A stretch of 64,000 bases of DNA, taken from contig NZ_CP045072.1 in the NCBI RefSeq assembly GCF_009301415.1, positions 655,501 through 719,500 on the forward strand, written 5' to 3'. The notes beneath the pieces are model-generated. The model was not told the origin of the DNA, searched no databases, and saw nothing but the letters and a program-made list of their open reading frames with translations. Positions 1-9,594 of the stretch are shown one piece after another; position 1 is the first letter of the stretch, and the number at the start of each line of letters is the position of its first letter. This stretch comes from Paracoccus kondratievae. Its GTDB lineage: Bacteria > Pseudomonadota > Alphaproteobacteria > Rhodobacterales > Rhodobacteraceae. The position numbers and the translations under genes are program-made.

Positions 1-2
1 TC

Positions 3-251
3 ACCATCGCCACGGCCTTTGTGCGCCGCTTTACCCGTCGCGCCGCCATGGGGTCCGTCGCAGGTATGGTGCTGGGCATGGCGGCGATCTGGGCGCTGCC
101 CTCGGTCGATCAGGCGGGTGGGTTCCTGACCGGGCTTGGCTTTCATGGCTGGGGCTGGCTTTGGCCGTTGCTGATCCCGCTTTGCGCTGCCGGGATCGGA
201 TTTGTCGCCACGCGTTGGGCGGCGCTGAAGATGCTGCGCGAGGTGCGCTGA
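3..251 (+). CDS. ftsX: Cell division protein FtsX, C-terminal part (5' end outside window)
   Basis: The frame is open from the first bases of the window, so this is the tail of a gene that begins upstream; the GTG at 21 is an internal codon. About 82 residues are visible, with two hydrophobic stretches (roughly window residues 17-33 and 49-66) and a basic C-terminus, matching the last two membrane segments of FtsX. In the family, FtsX is the permease partner of FtsE and signals to periplasmic cell-wall hydrolases during division. The stop codon shares one base with the start of the acyltransferase, suggesting co-transcription. The identification rests on the C-terminal pattern and the neighbour, because the extracellular loop is not in view. 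Confidence 0.75.
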   Translation, partial: TIATAFVRRFTRRAAMGSVAGMVLGMAAIWALPSVDQAGGFLTGLGFHGWGWLWPLLIPLCAAGIGFVATRWAALKMLREVR

Positions 252-1018
252 TGAGCCTTTATCACCCGCGGAAAGCCCCGGTTCTCGACTGGCCGCTGAC
301 GGTGATCTACTACCTTTACGCGGCGCTGGTGACGTTGGTGCTGGGCCTTTGGGGCCTGCCGCAGGTGCTGGTCCGCCCGGAACGCGCCCAGCGTGTCGCA
401 AGCGTCTGGCTGGGCCAGATGCTGGGTGCTGCGCGGCTGATCCTTGGGGTGCGGGTCGAATATCGCGGCACGCCTCCGGTGGGCGATTGTATCGTCGCCT
501 CAAAGCATCAAAGCTTTCTCGACATTCTTGCGTTGGCCCGCGCCTGTCCCCGCCGCGCTTTCGTGATGAAGCGCGAGGTGCTGCGCGTGCCGATCATGGG
601 CTGGTTTGCCCGTAAGGTCGGTTGCATTCCCATCGACCGCGCCCGCGGCAAAGAGGCGATGAAGCAGATCATCTCTGGGATCGAGATCGCCCGCGCCCGC
701 CCCGAGGGGCTGGGTCAGCTGATCATCTATCCCGAGGGCACCCGGACCCGTCCGGGACATAAGCTGCCCTACAAGCATGGCGCGGCGCTGATTCAGCGGG
801 CCACCGGCCTGCCTGTCCATCCGGTTGCGGTGAACTGTGGCCTGTTCTGGCCCAAGCGCGGTATTCCGGTCCGTGGCGGTACCACGGTGATCGAATTCCT
901 GCCCCCGCTGCCTGCTGGTCCCCGTGCCGACGAGGTGATGGAGGCGCTTGAGGCCAGTATTGAAAGCGCCAGCGATCGCCTGCTGGCCGAGGCGGGCGGC
1001 GTTCGCCCGGCTGGCTGA
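251..1018 (+). CDS. plsC: 1-acyl-sn-glycerol-3-phosphate acyltransferase (PlsC family)
   Basis: A 255-aa membrane-associated acyltransferase expected to convert lysophosphatidic acid to phosphatidic acid. A hydrophobic N-terminal segment (about residues 12-35) precedes the catalytic HX4D box, seen as SKHQSFLD near residue 85, and the substrate-binding YPEGTR box near residue 160. The ATG at 251 overlaps the ftsX stop by one base (TGATG), which argues for this start over the GTG further upstream at 161. Length is normal for the family. The exact acyl and glycerophosphate specificity cannot be read from sequence; an ornithine-lipid acyltransferase role (OlsA-like) is a less likely alternative. 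Confidence 0.85.
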   Translation: MSLYHPRKAPVLDWPLTVIYYLYAALVTLVLGLWGLPQVLVRPERAQRVASVWLGQMLGAARLILGVRVEYRGTPPVGDCIVASKHQSFLDILALARACPRRAFVMKREVLRVPIMGWFARKVGCIPIDRARGKEAMKQIISGIEIARARPEGLGQLIIYPEGTRTRPGHKLPYKHGAALIQRATGLPVHPVAVNCGLFWPKRGIPVRGGTTVIEFLPPLPAGPRADEVMEALEASIESASDRLLAEAGGVRPAG

Positions 1019-1120
1019 CGCAGGGTCAGGCCAAAACGTTTTACCATTGCACCGACCGGCGGTTGCGGTCCAACCTGCCCGGCGGATTCGCGGGTCTTTG
1101 GGCCGAAACAGGAGGACGGA

Positions 1121-2050
1121 ATGCGTCCGATCATCGACATTGATCATTTGTCCAAGCGCTACGACAGCGGCACGGTGGCGCTGAACGATGTCTCGTTGCA
1201 GATCAGCGAGGGCGAGATCCTTGCTCTGCTTGGCCCGAACGGAGCGGGCAAGACAACGATGATCTCGATCATCTGCGGGCTTGTCGTGCCAAGCGGTGGC
1301 ACGGTGCGCGTCGGCGGGCATGACATTCGCAGGGACTGGCGCGCGGCGCGCAAGCTTATCGGGCTGGTGCCGCAGGAAATCGCACTCGAGCCCTTTGAAA
1401 AGGTTATCGACTGCGTGCGCTTTACCCGCGGCCTTTACGGTGCGCCGCCGGACGAGGCCTATATTGAAAAGCTGTTGCGCAGCCTTGCGCTTTGGGACAA
1501 GCGCGATGCCCGCACACGCGAACTGTCGGGCGGGATGAAGCGCCGGGTGCTGATTGCAAAAGCGTTGTCACACAGGCCCAAGGTGCTGTTTCTGGATGAA
1601 CCCACTGCCGGGGTCGACGTCACCCTGCGGCGCGAAATGTGGCAGGTGGTGCAGGAACTGCGCAACGACGGCGTGACCATCATCCTGACCACGCATTATC
1701 TGGAAGAGGCCGAGGATATGGCTGACCGTATCGGCGTCATCAACCGGGGCGAGCTGTTGCTGGTCAAGCCCAAGGATGAGCTGATGGGAGAATTCGGTAA
1801 AAAACATCTGACCATCGCGCTGGACGTGCCGCTTGCGACCCTGCCGGCCGAACTTGCGGCGCGGGGTCTGACGCTTTCGGCGGATGGGCGTGAGATGGGC
1901 TATGATTATGACACCCGCGCCGAGCGTACCGGCATCGCCCGCCTGCTGGCCGATCTGGCTGAACGTGACATCGCCGTGCGCGATGTATCGACCAAGCAAA
2001 GCAGCCTCGAAGAAATCTTCATGTCCTTGCTCGAGGAGGAAACCGCATGA
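1121..2050 (+). CDS. ABC-2 type transporter, ATP-binding subunit
   Basis: A 309-aa nucleotide-binding protein with Walker [10 protein letters not shown] (about residue 38), signature LSGGMKRR (about 137) and Walker [13 protein letters not shown] (about 155), followed by the H-loop THYLEEAE. The C-terminal extension of about 90 residues is typical of exporter ATPases of the DrrA/NodI class. The ATG at 1121 follows a purine-rich stretch (AGGAGG at about 1110). The gene overlaps the next one by four bases (ATGA), so the two subunits are translationally coupled. The exported substrate is unknown. Confidence 0.88.
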   Translation: MRPIIDIDHLSKRYDSGTVALNDVSLQISEGEILALLGPNGAGKTTMISIICGLVVPSGGTVRVGGHDIRRDWRAARKLIGLVPQEIALEPFEKVIDCVRFTRGLYGAPPDEAYIEKLLRSLALWDKRDARTRELSGGMKRRVLIAKALSHRPKVLFLDEPTAGVDVTLRREMWQVVQELRNDGVTIILTTHYLEEAEDMADRIGVINRGELLLVKPKDELMGEFGKKHLTIALDVPLATLPAELAARGLTLSADGREMGYDYDTRAERTGIARLLADLAERDIAVRDVSTKQSSLEEIFMSLLEEETA

Positions 2051-2808
2051 ACTGGCGTTCCGCCCGCGCTATCTTTGGCCATGAAATGGCGCGCTTTTTC
2101 CGCACGGTCTGGCAATCGCTCGCCTCGCCGGTGCTGTCCACGGTGCTGTATTTCGTCGTCTTCGGTGCGGCTATCGGTGGCCGGATCCAGGCGATTGAGG
2201 GCGTGCCCTATGGCGCATTTATCGTGCCGGGGCTGATGATGCTGACCGTCCTGCAGCAATCGGTGGCCAATGCCAGTTTCGGCATCTATTTCCCGAAATT
2301 TTCGGGAACGATCTATGAGATCCTTGTTGCTCCGACCGGTTGGATCGAGGTGACGCTGGGCTTTGTCGGTGCGGCTGCCACCAAGGCGGTGATGATCGCG
2401 CTGGTGATCCTGTTGACCAGCTTTTGGTTCAACGGCGTCCATATTGCGCATCCGTTCTGGATGCTGGCCTTTCTGTTCCTGACCGCGCTTGGGTTTTCGC
2501 TTTTGGGCTTTATCATCGGGCTTTGGGCCAAGAACTTTGAACAGCTGCAGATCGTGCCGATGATGGTCATCACGCCGCTGGTGTTCCTTGGCGGCGCTTT
2601 CTATTCGGCCTCGATGCTGCCGCCTTTCTGGGAAGGGGTCGCTAAGCTGAACCCGGTGCTTTACCTGATCTCGGGCTTTCGCTGGAGTTTTTTCGGTCTT
2701 GCCGATGTGCCGGTCGGGCTGTCGCTTATCGCAGTGGGGCTGATGATCCTGATCTGCATGGCAATCATCCGCTGGATCTTTCTGACAGGATGGCGCCTGC
2801 GGGAATGA
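2047..2808 (+). CDS. ABC-2 type transporter, permease subunit
   Basis: A 253-aa integral membrane protein with about six hydrophobic segments and the ABC-2 permease signature region near the C-terminus (FGLADVPVG, about residue 216). It starts inside the last codons of the ATPase gene (ATGA overlap) and forms a complete exporter with it. A strong hairpin plus T-run about 30 bases downstream ends the transcript. Family members export drugs, polysaccharides or lipids; nothing here separates these. Confidence 0.88.
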   Translation: MNWRSARAIFGHEMARFFRTVWQSLASPVLSTVLYFVVFGAAIGGRIQAIEGVPYGAFIVPGLMMLTVLQQSVANASFGIYFPKFSGTIYEILVAPTGWIEVTLGFVGAAATKAVMIALVILLTSFWFNGVHIAHPFWMLAFLFLTALGFSLLGFIIGLWAKNFEQLQIVPMMVITPLVFLGGAFYSASMLPPFWEGVAKLNPVLYLISGFRWSFFGLADVPVGLSLIAVGLMILICMAIIRWIFLTGWRLRE

Positions 2809-2835
2809 CCGCCAGCGGGCAGGGGGTTAACGATC

Positions 2836-2864
2836 GGGGCAGCCGCGCAGGCCGCCCCTTTTTT
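2836..2864 (+). terminator. Rho-independent terminator after the ABC-2 exporter
   Basis: Stem GGGGC-A-GCC pairs with GGC-C-GCCCC around a five-base loop and is followed by six T residues. It lies 28 bases after the permease stop and touches the stop codon of the convergent gene, so it probably separates the two units. Confidence 0.85.
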
Positions 2865-3336
2865 ATTTGCGGCACAGGCGGGTCTGCGGGTCCAGCCGCA
2901 CATATTCCCGGGCCGAGATCTTGTGCATTTTGAGCGAATATTTCCACTCGCTGTTCCATTTGCGCAGGATGCCGTTGCGATAGAACTGGGCCATCAACTC
3001 ATCGACCACCGGCGGGATAATGGTGGTGCCGGGCAGGCGCGGGGCGTGAAAGCCGACCGTCGCCCTGGGGCTGAGGCAGGCATTGGGCATGGTGATGTAG
3101 ATGGTGCAGGCCGAGCGGCAATAGCCCCGGATTTCGACCGGGCGGCCGCTGGCAACCAGACGGTTGCGGTGGCGGATCGTCTTTACGACATTGCCGCCCT
3201 TGTCGTTCATGATCACGATAGGCTGACCCCGGCCACGGGCCTGAGCCTCGGACATCCCGGGCAGGGCGGTGATCGTGGCGCCAAGCCCCAGCATCAGGGC
3301 CAGCGCGGCAGCAAGGCGGTTGGTAAGAAGGCGCAT
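2863..3336 (-). CDS. Secreted COG3904-like (ClpP/SDH-fold) protein
   Basis: A 157-aa protein with a signal peptide (residues 1-33, basic start then LAAALALMLGLG and a cleavage zone near SEAQA). The mature part holds the pattern GYCRSACTIYI followed by CLSPRATVGFHAP, which resembles small periplasmic proteins with a degenerate ClpP-like serine hydrolase fold, where the Ser in SAC sits at the nucleophile position. The ATG at 3336 is chosen because AAGGA lies seven bases upstream; the in-frame ATG at 3342 is too close to that site and longer starts would bury the signal peptide. No function is known. It converges with the ABC exporter. Confidence 0.6.
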   Translation of the reverse strand: MRLLTNRLAAALALMLGLGATITALPGMSEAQARGRGQPIVIMNDKGGNVVKTIRHRNRLVASGRPVEIRGYCRSACTIYITMPNACLSPRATVGFHAPRLPGTTIIPPVVDELMAQFYRNGILRKWNSEWKYSLKMHKISAREYVRLDPQTRLCRK

Positions 3337-3442
3337 CTTCATGTCCTTTGCTATGCCCTGCCGAACGCCCAGGACCAAATGACGTTCCGGCGAGCAACGC
3401 TTGGCGCTTAACAAGCGCCGCGACCCGCATTATATGCCGCGC

Positions 3443-4810
3443 ATGAGCCAGAACCCGCCCCTGTTGCGCCCCGATCTAGCCCCTGCGCCCATCTTTGACA
3501 CCAGTCGAAGAGAGGGCCAGCCCACCATTGGCATGGTCAGCCTTGGCTGCCCCAAGGCGCTGGTGGATAGTGAGCGCATCCTGACCCGCCTGCGCGCCGA
3601 GGGTTATGCCATCAGCCCCGACTATAAGGGCGCGGGTGCGGTGATCGTGAATACCTGCGGGTTTCTGGACAGCGCCAAGGCGGAATCGTTGCAAGCGATC
3701 GGTGAGGCTCTGGCCGAGAATGGCAAGGTCATCGTCACCGGCTGCCTTGGCGCCGAACCGGAATATATCACTGGCGCACATCCCAGCGTGCTGGCGGTGA
3801 CCGGACCGCAGCAATATGAGCAGGTGCTGGATGCCGTTCATCAGGCGGTACCGCCCAGCCCCGACCCTTTCATCGACCTGCTTCCGGCCTCGGGCGTCAG
3901 GCTGACGCCGCGCCATTACAGCTATCTGAAGATATCCGAGGGCTGCAACCACGCCTGCAAGTTCTGCATCATTCCCGATATGCGCGGCCGTCTGGTCAGT
4001 CGCCCGGCCCATGCCGTGATCCGCGAGGCCGAAAAGCTGGTCGAGGCAGGGGTGCGCGAGTTACTGGTCATCTCGCAGGACACCTCGGCCTATGGGCTGG
4101 ACCGTAAATTCGCGACCGAACGCGGCCATCGCGCCCATATCACCGACCTGGCCCGCGATCTGGGTCAGCTTGGTGTCTGGGTTCGGCTGCACTATGTTTA
4201 TCCCTATCCGCATGTGCGCGACCTGATCCCCCTGATGGCCGAGGGGCTGGTGCTGCCCTATCTCGACATTCCCTTCCAGCACGCCCACCCCGAGACGCTG
4301 CGCCGCATGGCCCGGCCTGCCGCGGCTGCAAAGACGCTGGACGAGATTGCGGCATGGCGCGCCATCTGCCCCGATATCACCCTGCGTTCGACCTTTATCG
4401 TTGGCTATCCCGGCGAGACCGAGGAAGAGTTCCAGACACTGCTGGATTGGCTCGACGAGGCACAGCTAGATCGGGTTGGCTGTTTCCAATACGAAAACGT
4501 CAGGGGTGCGCGGGCGAACGATCTGCCCGATCACGTGCCAGATGAGGTCAAACAGGAACGCTGGGACCGCTTTATGCAAAAGGCGCAGGCGATCTCGCAG
4601 GCGCGGCTTGCGGCCAAAGTCGGCCAGCGGCTTGATGTCATTGTCGACAGCATCGACGAAGAAGGCGCGACCTGTCGCACCAAGGCCGATGCGCCCGAGA
4701 TTGACGGCAACCTCTTTATAGACGAAGGCTTTGCAGAGCTCTCACCCGGCGATATCGTCACTGTCACCGTGGATGAGGCAAGCGAATACGATCTCTGGGG
4801 CAGGATATAG
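3443..4810 (+). CDS. rimO: Ribosomal protein uS12 methylthiotransferase RimO
   Basis: A 455-aa radical-SAM enzyme that methylthiolates the conserved aspartate of ribosomal protein S12. The N-terminal UPF0004 domain carries cysteines in [10 protein letters not shown] and NTCGFLDSA plus TGCLG for the first cluster; the radical-SAM CX3CX2C box is seen as CNHACKFC (about residue 165). A TRAM domain ends the protein (about residues 385-455). The start is ambiguous: ATG codons at 3434 and 3443 and a TTG at 3401 share the frame; 3443 gives the usual family N-terminus. MiaB is excluded by the [10 protein letters not shown] motif and overall layout. Confidence 0.9.
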   Translation: MSQNPPLLRPDLAPAPIFDTSRREGQPTIGMVSLGCPKALVDSERILTRLRAEGYAISPDYKGAGAVIVNTCGFLDSAKAESLQAIGEALAENGKVIVTGCLGAEPEYITGAHPSVLAVTGPQQYEQVLDAVHQAVPPSPDPFIDLLPASGVRLTPRHYSYLKISEGCNHACKFCIIPDMRGRLVSRPAHAVIREAEKLVEAGVRELLVISQDTSAYGLDRKFATERGHRAHITDLARDLGQLGVWVRLHYVYPYPHVRDLIPLMAEGLVLPYLDIPFQHAHPETLRRMARPAAAAKTLDEIAAWRAICPDITLRSTFIVGYPGETEEEFQTLLDWLDEAQLDRVGCFQYENVRGARANDLPDHVPDEVKQERWDRFMQKAQAISQARLAAKVGQRLDVIVDSIDEEGATCRTKADAPEIDGNLFIDEGFAELSPGDIVTVTVDEASEYDLWGRI

Positions 4811-4888
4811 CCAGCAATACTCGCGCAGGTTGTGACTTTGGGCGCGCTGGCTTATCAGGGGTGAAAAAGGCGCAGTACGGCGGAACAG

Positions 4889-5746
4889 ATGAACTGGGAT
4901 CCTGAAGGCAAGCCTCGCAAACCTGATTTCCTGTGCATTGGCGCCCAAAAAGCCGGCACGACGTGGTTGTCGCAGATGCTGTCGCAGCATCCCGGTGTGT
5001 GGACGCCACCCTTCAAGGAAGCGCAGTTCTTTAACCACCGCTTTATCGAAGAACATCGCAAATGGTTGCCCTGGCATTTCCGCCGCAGCCGTCAGAACAT
5101 CGAGAAACGCTGGACCTCGCGCGGGCAGGAAGTCCCGGCCGAGGTGGTGAGTTACATGGATCGCGTGACGCGCCAGCCCATGTTTACGAACCATTGGTAC
5201 AAGCTGGTCTTTGCCCCTGCGCCTGCGGGAACCAAGGCGATTGATGTGACGCCCGAATATTCGACCCTTCCGCAGGAGGGCGTTGATTTCGTGGCCAAGT
5301 TCCTGCCGCGCGCCAAGTTCGTCTATATCATCCGCCATCCGGTGGACCGCGCGATTTCGCAGCTTAAGATGAACCTTACCCGCAAGGGCCGCAAACCCGC
5401 GACGGTCGAGGAGTGGCTGCAAGAGGTCGAGGATCCGGTCCTGATGCAGCGCGGTGACTACCTGAGCTATGTCCCGCGCTGGAGCGGGCATTTCGGTCCC
5501 GACCAGTTGCTTTATCTGCCCTTTGGCCGGATTGCCCGTGACCCCTTGGGCGTGCTGCGCCAGATCGAAGATTTCTTCGGCCTTAACCCTCATGACTATC
5601 GCGATATGGGCAAGAAAGTCTTTGCCTCGGGTCATGCGCTGGTGGTGCCCGACAAGGCCCGCGCCCGGCTGCGCGAAAAGCTTGAGCCGCAGTTCGAATT
5701 CCTTGAACGTCAGTTTGGCCCGGAATTCGTCAGCCAATTCCGGTGA
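4889..5746 (+). CDS. Sulfotransferase-domain protein
   Basis: A 285-aa protein with the 5'-phosphosulfate binding loop of PAPS-dependent sulfotransferases, [10 protein letters not shown], at about residues 17-26, and the 3'-phosphate binding region [13 protein letters not shown] at about residues 147-159. It resembles the Sulfotransfer_1 / heparan-sulfate sulfotransferase-like bacterial proteins that decorate surface glycans or lipids. It is soluble and lacks a signal peptide. Two glycosyltransferase genes lie about 2 kb downstream on the other strand, which fits a surface-glycan role, but the acceptor is unknown. Confidence 0.8.
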   Translation: MNWDPEGKPRKPDFLCIGAQKAGTTWLSQMLSQHPGVWTPPFKEAQFFNHRFIEEHRKWLPWHFRRSRQNIEKRWTSRGQEVPAEVVSYMDRVTRQPMFTNHWYKLVFAPAPAGTKAIDVTPEYSTLPQEGVDFVAKFLPRAKFVYIIRHPVDRAISQLKMNLTRKGRKPATVEEWLQEVEDPVLMQRGDYLSYVPRWSGHFGPDQLLYLPFGRIARDPLGVLRQIEDFFGLNPHDYRDMGKKVFASGHALVVPDKARARLREKLEPQFEFLERQFGPEFVSQFR

Positions 5747-5816
5747 GACTTTCCCTTTCCTGCCGGCTCGACTACATAGCGGCCAACTTCACGAATTTCA
5801 GAGACGGGGAACGATC

Positions 5817-7472
5817 ATGGCCTCCTACCAGTATGTCTATCACATGGACGGGGTGTCCAAGACCTATCCGGGCGGAAAGAAGACCTTTGAAAACATCCGC
5901 CTGAACTTTCTGCCCGGCGTCAAGATCGGCGTTGTCGGCGTCAACGGTGCCGGTAAGTCGACGCTGCTGCGCATCATGGCCGGGATCGACAAGGACTTTA
6001 CCGGCGAGGCCTGGGCCGCCAAAGGCGCAACCGTCGGCTATCTGCCGCAAGAGCCGCAACTGGACCCCAGCCTGAACGTGCGTGGCAACGTCATGGAGGG
6101 CGTCAAGGCCAAGCAGGCCAAACTGGACCGCTATAACGAGCTGGCGATGAACTACTCGGACGAGACGGCCGAGGAAATGGCGCGCCTGCAGGATGAAATT
6201 GACGCCGAGAACCTGTGGGATCTCGACAGCCAGATCGACGTGGCGATGGAGGCCCTGCGCTGCCCGCCCGATGACGCGGATGTCGAAAGCCTTTCAGGGG
6301 GTGAGCGGCGGCGCGTGGCGCTGTGCAAGCTGCTGCTTGAACAGCCGGACATGCTGCTGCTTGACGAACCGACCAACCACCTGGACGCCGAAACGATTGC
6401 CTGGCTGCAAAAGCACCTGATCGAATATCCCGGCACCATCCTGATCGTGACTCACGACCGGTACTTCCTGGACGATATCACCGGCTGGATCCTTGAGCTC
6501 GACCGCGGCCGCGGCATTCCCTACGAAGGGAATTATTCAAGCTGGCTGGAACAAAAGGCCAAGCGGCTTGAGCAGGAAGCCCGTGAGGACAAGGCGCGTC
6601 ACAAGACCCTTGAGCGCGAGTTGGAGTGGATCCGTGCCGGCGCCAAGGCACGTCAAGCCAAGCAAAAGGCCCGGATCAACGCCTATAACGAACTGGCCAG
6701 CCAGTCCGAGCGTGAAAAACTGACCCGCGCCCAGATCATCATTCCGAACGGCGAACGGCTGGGCAACAAGGTGATCGAGGTCAACGGGCTGCGCAAAGCC
6801 ATGGGCGACAAGCTGTTGATCGAGGACCTGTCCTTCAGCCTGCCGCCGGGCGGTATTGTTGGCGTGATCGGCCCGAACGGTGCCGGTAAGTCCACCCTTT
6901 TCCGGATGCTGACCGGACAGGAACAGCCTGATGCTGGTGAGATCACCTACGGCGACACCGTCAAGCTGAGCTATGTCGATCAGTCGCGCGACGCGCTTGA
7001 TCCCAACAAGACCGTGTGGGAAGAAATCTCGGGTGGGGCCGAACATATCGAGCTGGGTGACGCCTCGATGAACAGCCGCGCCTATTGCTCGGCCTTTAAC
7101 TTCAAGGGCGGTGACCAACAGAAAAAGGTTGGCCTGCTCTCGGGCGGCGAACGCAACCGCGTGCATATGGCCAAGCTGCTGAAATCGGGCGGCAACGTGC
7201 TGCTGCTGGACGAACCGACCAACGACCTTGACGTCGAGACGTTGCAGGCGCTGGAAGCGGCGCTTGAAGATTTCGCTGGTTGCGCCGTCATCATCTCGCA
7301 CGACCGCTTCTTCCTTGACCGGTTGTGCACCCATATCCTCGCGTTCGAGGGCGATGCCCATGTCGAGTGGTTCGAGGGCAACTTTGAGGATTACGAGGCT
7401 GACAAGATCCGCCGCCTTGGCCCGGATTCAGTCGAGCCAAAGCGGGTGAAGTACAAGAAGTTCACCCGGTAG
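5817..7472 (+). CDS. ettA: Energy-dependent translational throttle protein EttA (ABC-F)
   Basis: A 551-aa soluble ABC-F protein with two ATPase domains and no membrane segments. Walker A motifs (GVNGAGKST and GPNGAGKST), signatures (LSGGERRRV and LSGGERNRV) and Walker B motifs ending in DEPTNHLD and DEPTNDLD are all intact. The linker between domains is the charged P-site-tRNA interaction motif. EttA binds the ribosomal E site and gates the first steps of translation according to ADP/ATP ratio. The ATG at 5817 follows GGGGAACG; earlier in-frame codons would extend into the sulfotransferase gene. A terminator follows directly. Confidence 0.93.
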   Translation: MASYQYVYHMDGVSKTYPGGKKTFENIRLNFLPGVKIGVVGVNGAGKSTLLRIMAGIDKDFTGEAWAAKGATVGYLPQEPQLDPSLNVRGNVMEGVKAKQAKLDRYNELAMNYSDETAEEMARLQDEIDAENLWDLDSQIDVAMEALRCPPDDADVESLSGGERRRVALCKLLLEQPDMLLLDEPTNHLDAETIAWLQKHLIEYPGTILIVTHDRYFLDDITGWILELDRGRGIPYEGNYSSWLEQKAKRLEQEAREDKARHKTLERELEWIRAGAKARQAKQKARINAYNELASQSEREKLTRAQIIIPNGERLGNKVIEVNGLRKAMGDKLLIEDLSFSLPPGGIVGVIGPNGAGKSTLFRMLTGQEQPDAGEITYGDTVKLSYVDQSRDALDPNKTVWEEISGGAEHIELGDASMNSRAYCSAFNFKGGDQQKKVGLLSGGERNRVHMAKLLKSGGNVLLLDEPTNDLDVETLQALEAALEDFAGCAVIISHDRFFLDRLCTHILAFEGDAHVEWFEGNFEDYEADKIRRLGPDSVEPKRVKYKKFTR

Positions 7473-7475
7473 AAA

Positions 7476-7508
7476 AAAAGGGGGCGGAAACGCCCCCTTT
7501 TCTTTTTT
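7476..7508. terminator. Bidirectional Rho-independent terminator between ettA and the glycosyltransferase pair
   Basis: The stem GGGGGCG / CGCCCCC closes on a GAAA tetraloop and extends with A-tract/T-tract pairing. It has T-rich tails on both strands, so it can serve ettA on the plus strand and the convergent glycosyltransferase operon on the minus strand. Confidence 0.92.
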
Positions 7509-7525
7509 GCGGTATTGTGACCGGG

Positions 7526-8353
7526 TCAAAGACCTGCGGTTTTCGCCCCCTGGCCCTGGAGAAAGTCGAAGTGCCGCTCGATTATGCGGTCCAGCTCTTC
7601 GCGTGAGGCTTTTTTCATGCCACGTTTCGCCAGAATTTCCTTGGCGTGGCGCGGGGTATCGTTCATCCCGTAATGGGTCACGATGCTTGGAACCGAGGGG
7701 TCGGTCAGGGCAACCATTACCGTCGGAATGCGGTAATGGGCAAAACCAAAGACGGTGCGTTGCGGGTGGCGTACCGCCACACCCACGCCGAGGAAGGGAT
7801 TGAACCAGCGGTAAAGCCCCTGCGTCGGCCCATCAATGACCGAATAGATCACGGTGGGGAAGCTGACGGCAAAGGCACCATGGGCTTTCCAAAGGGTGTC
7901 GCCGTGCTTGTGCAGCTTGCGGATATAATCCTTTGAGACGCAATCGTCGTCGTCCAGACGGAACTGCAAGCAATCCTTGAGCTCAAGGCCCATCTCTTCG
8001 AGTGTCTTGATCTGCGCGTCCGCAACATGCATCGGCGGGACAAAGCGCAGTTCGACATAGGGTCGCGCGTCGCAAAGGGTCTGCAGCTTTTGGCGGTAGG
8101 TCTTGGGCATCCGGTCCGAAGAGATCACCAGGAGTTTGAAATCCGGGTCGGTCTGAGCGTCCAGAGAGGCAAGAGTCAGCTGCTCAAAGGTCTCAAAGCG
8201 GGCGGCCATGCGCTCTTCGCTAAAGAGCTCTTTCTCTTTTTCCTTGAAGATCGGTTCGAGGTCCTTGTCCTCGACGTTGCGATAGGCTTTCCAGTCGCCC
8301 CGGCCAATCATGGAAAATCGGCATATGCCGACAATCGTCATCTTTCTAGTCAT
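7526..8353 (-). CDS. Putative rhamnosyltransferase-type glycosyltransferase
   Basis: A 275-aa protein resembling the putative rhamnosyltransferase family (Pfam Rhamno_transf). It has an N-terminal GT-A-like segment, the pattern LLVISSDRMP near residue 75 and an acidic DXD-like box FRLDDDDCVS near residue 130, expected to bind the nucleotide-sugar and metal. It starts inside the stop codon of the upstream GT61 gene (four-base overlap), so the two are one operon. The sugar and acceptor cannot be assigned. A second ATG four codons in (8341) is possible. Confidence 0.7.
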   Translation of the reverse strand: MTRKMTIVGICRFSMIGRGDWKAYRNVEDKDLEPIFKEKEKELFSEERMAARFETFEQLTLASLDAQTDPDFKLLVISSDRMPKTYRQKLQTLCDARPYVELRFVPPMHVADAQIKTLEEMGLELKDCLQFRLDDDDCVSKDYIRKLHKHGDTLWKAHGAFAVSFPTVIYSVIDGPTQGLYRWFNPFLGVGVAVRHPQRTVFGFAHYRIPTVMVALTDPSVPSIVTHYGMNDTPRHAKEILAKRGMKKASREELDRIIERHFDFLQGQGAKTAGL

Positions 8354-9441
8354 ACCGCGAACCGTGCTTTAATCGGTGAATGTACAAGGTTTTTCCCGGC
8401 GCGGCGTTCGGCCTCGGCGACGTCGGCCTGGATGGTCTCATCAGTGGGAATATCCCACGGATCGTCAGCAGTCAGGAAGCCATGCTCGATCAGAGCGGTA
8501 CGGATCTCGCCAAAATCCGCATGACCCCAGCTGTTATGGTTGGGTTTCTTGCCGGGTTCGAGATATTCTGCCACGAGGCTGTTGATCAGCAGCGGATCCT
8601 TGCCCATCATACCGCTGAGTTGCAGGCGCATGCTGTGATGTTCAGCGTTGTTTCTGCGCAGGATGACGGCGATCTCCTTGCCGGGATCAGCTGCCATGCC
8701 GGCCATGTGCAGGGCCGAAGTGTCAAGGCTGATGATCTTTTGCGCCGCGCGGTAAAGCGCGAACTGATCTTTCCAGGACAACTGTTCGGGGAAAACCGGA
8801 ACATAGCCGGCACGGCTGAGGTTTTCCTCAAGCACAGCTTCGGCCAAAAGCCCGCCGTTCGCGATATACTTGGTACGCGAGATATAGATTTTTTCCGGTC
8901 CGTTCGGAGCAACCTTGCCTACGGTATTGCGCAGGAAGTTGCGGTATTCTTCGGTCCCGAAGGCGATGTCGCCCAGACCGAACCCCTGACCGGGAATGGT
9001 CAGCTTTTCGACAAGTGTCGGCTCACCGACCACCAGGGTCGGACATTTGATGTCGAAAATATCGAAAAGCTCGCGGTGGGGTTTTTTGAAATGCGTCAGG
9101 GTGGCGTGTTTTGGGGTAAAGATTATCCCGTCATAATCGTTGTTGGCCGCCCAAAGCCTGCTGATCGTCTCAGAGATGAAATGGCCGAAATGGCCATAAT
9201 ACATCCCGGCAAAAAGATAATGCCCCTCAAGCTTTGCGGTCGGTTCGGGCGCTTCTTCAAGGGCAAGGGACATGCGCCCGGCTCCGCGCCATTGGGCTGC
9301 CTCGGGGATGTCACCGTCCTTCCACACGCCGCTAGGGGTTCGGGGGCGGGATTCCTTGGGAGGGGCCACAATCGCATCTGCGAGAGTGATTGTTTCTCTG
9401 GACCAACCCTGATCAGGCAGCGGAGGACAAGGCTCGCTCAC
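8350..9441 (-). CDS. Glycosyltransferase family 61-like protein (DUF563)
   Basis: A 363-aa protein with hallmarks of bacterial GT61 enzymes: YYGHFGHFISETISRLW near residue 80, a central region YISRTKYIANGG near residue 190, and a C-terminal acceptor region ISLDTSALHMAGM near residue 240. Relatives act in capsule or exopolysaccharide assembly. The first codon is GTG with GAGAGAG upstream. It is the promoter-proximal gene of a two-gene operon with the rhamnosyltransferase-like gene. The 150 bases upstream show no gene and probably hold the promoter. Confidence 0.72.
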   Translation of the reverse strand: MSEPCPPLPDQGWSRETITLADAIVAPPKESRPRTPSGVWKDGDIPEAAQWRGAGRMSLALEEAPEPTAKLEGHYLFAGMYYGHFGHFISETISRLWAANNDYDGIIFTPKHATLTHFKKPHRELFDIFDIKCPTLVVGEPTLVEKLTIPGQGFGLGDIAFGTEEYRNFLRNTVGKVAPNGPEKIYISRTKYIANGGLLAEAVLEENLSRAGYVPVFPEQLSWKDQFALYRAAQKIISLDTSALHMAGMAADPGKEIAVILRRNNAEHHSMRLQLSGMMGKDPLLINSLVAEYLEPGKKPNHNSWGHADFGEIRTALIEHGFLTADDPWDIPTDETIQADVAEAERRAGKNLVHSPIKARFAV

Positions 9442-9594
9442 GTTTACTCTCTCAAATTATAACACATCGATTCGTCGGTGAGAGACAGGTCTCCCCCGAC
9501 TTTGCCCTTGTTTGGCAATATATACCTGGCTGTGCAACCCAAATTGGCGCATGGCGAAAGGCCGCGCGCCACAGGGTTTAATTGCAACGCAGCT

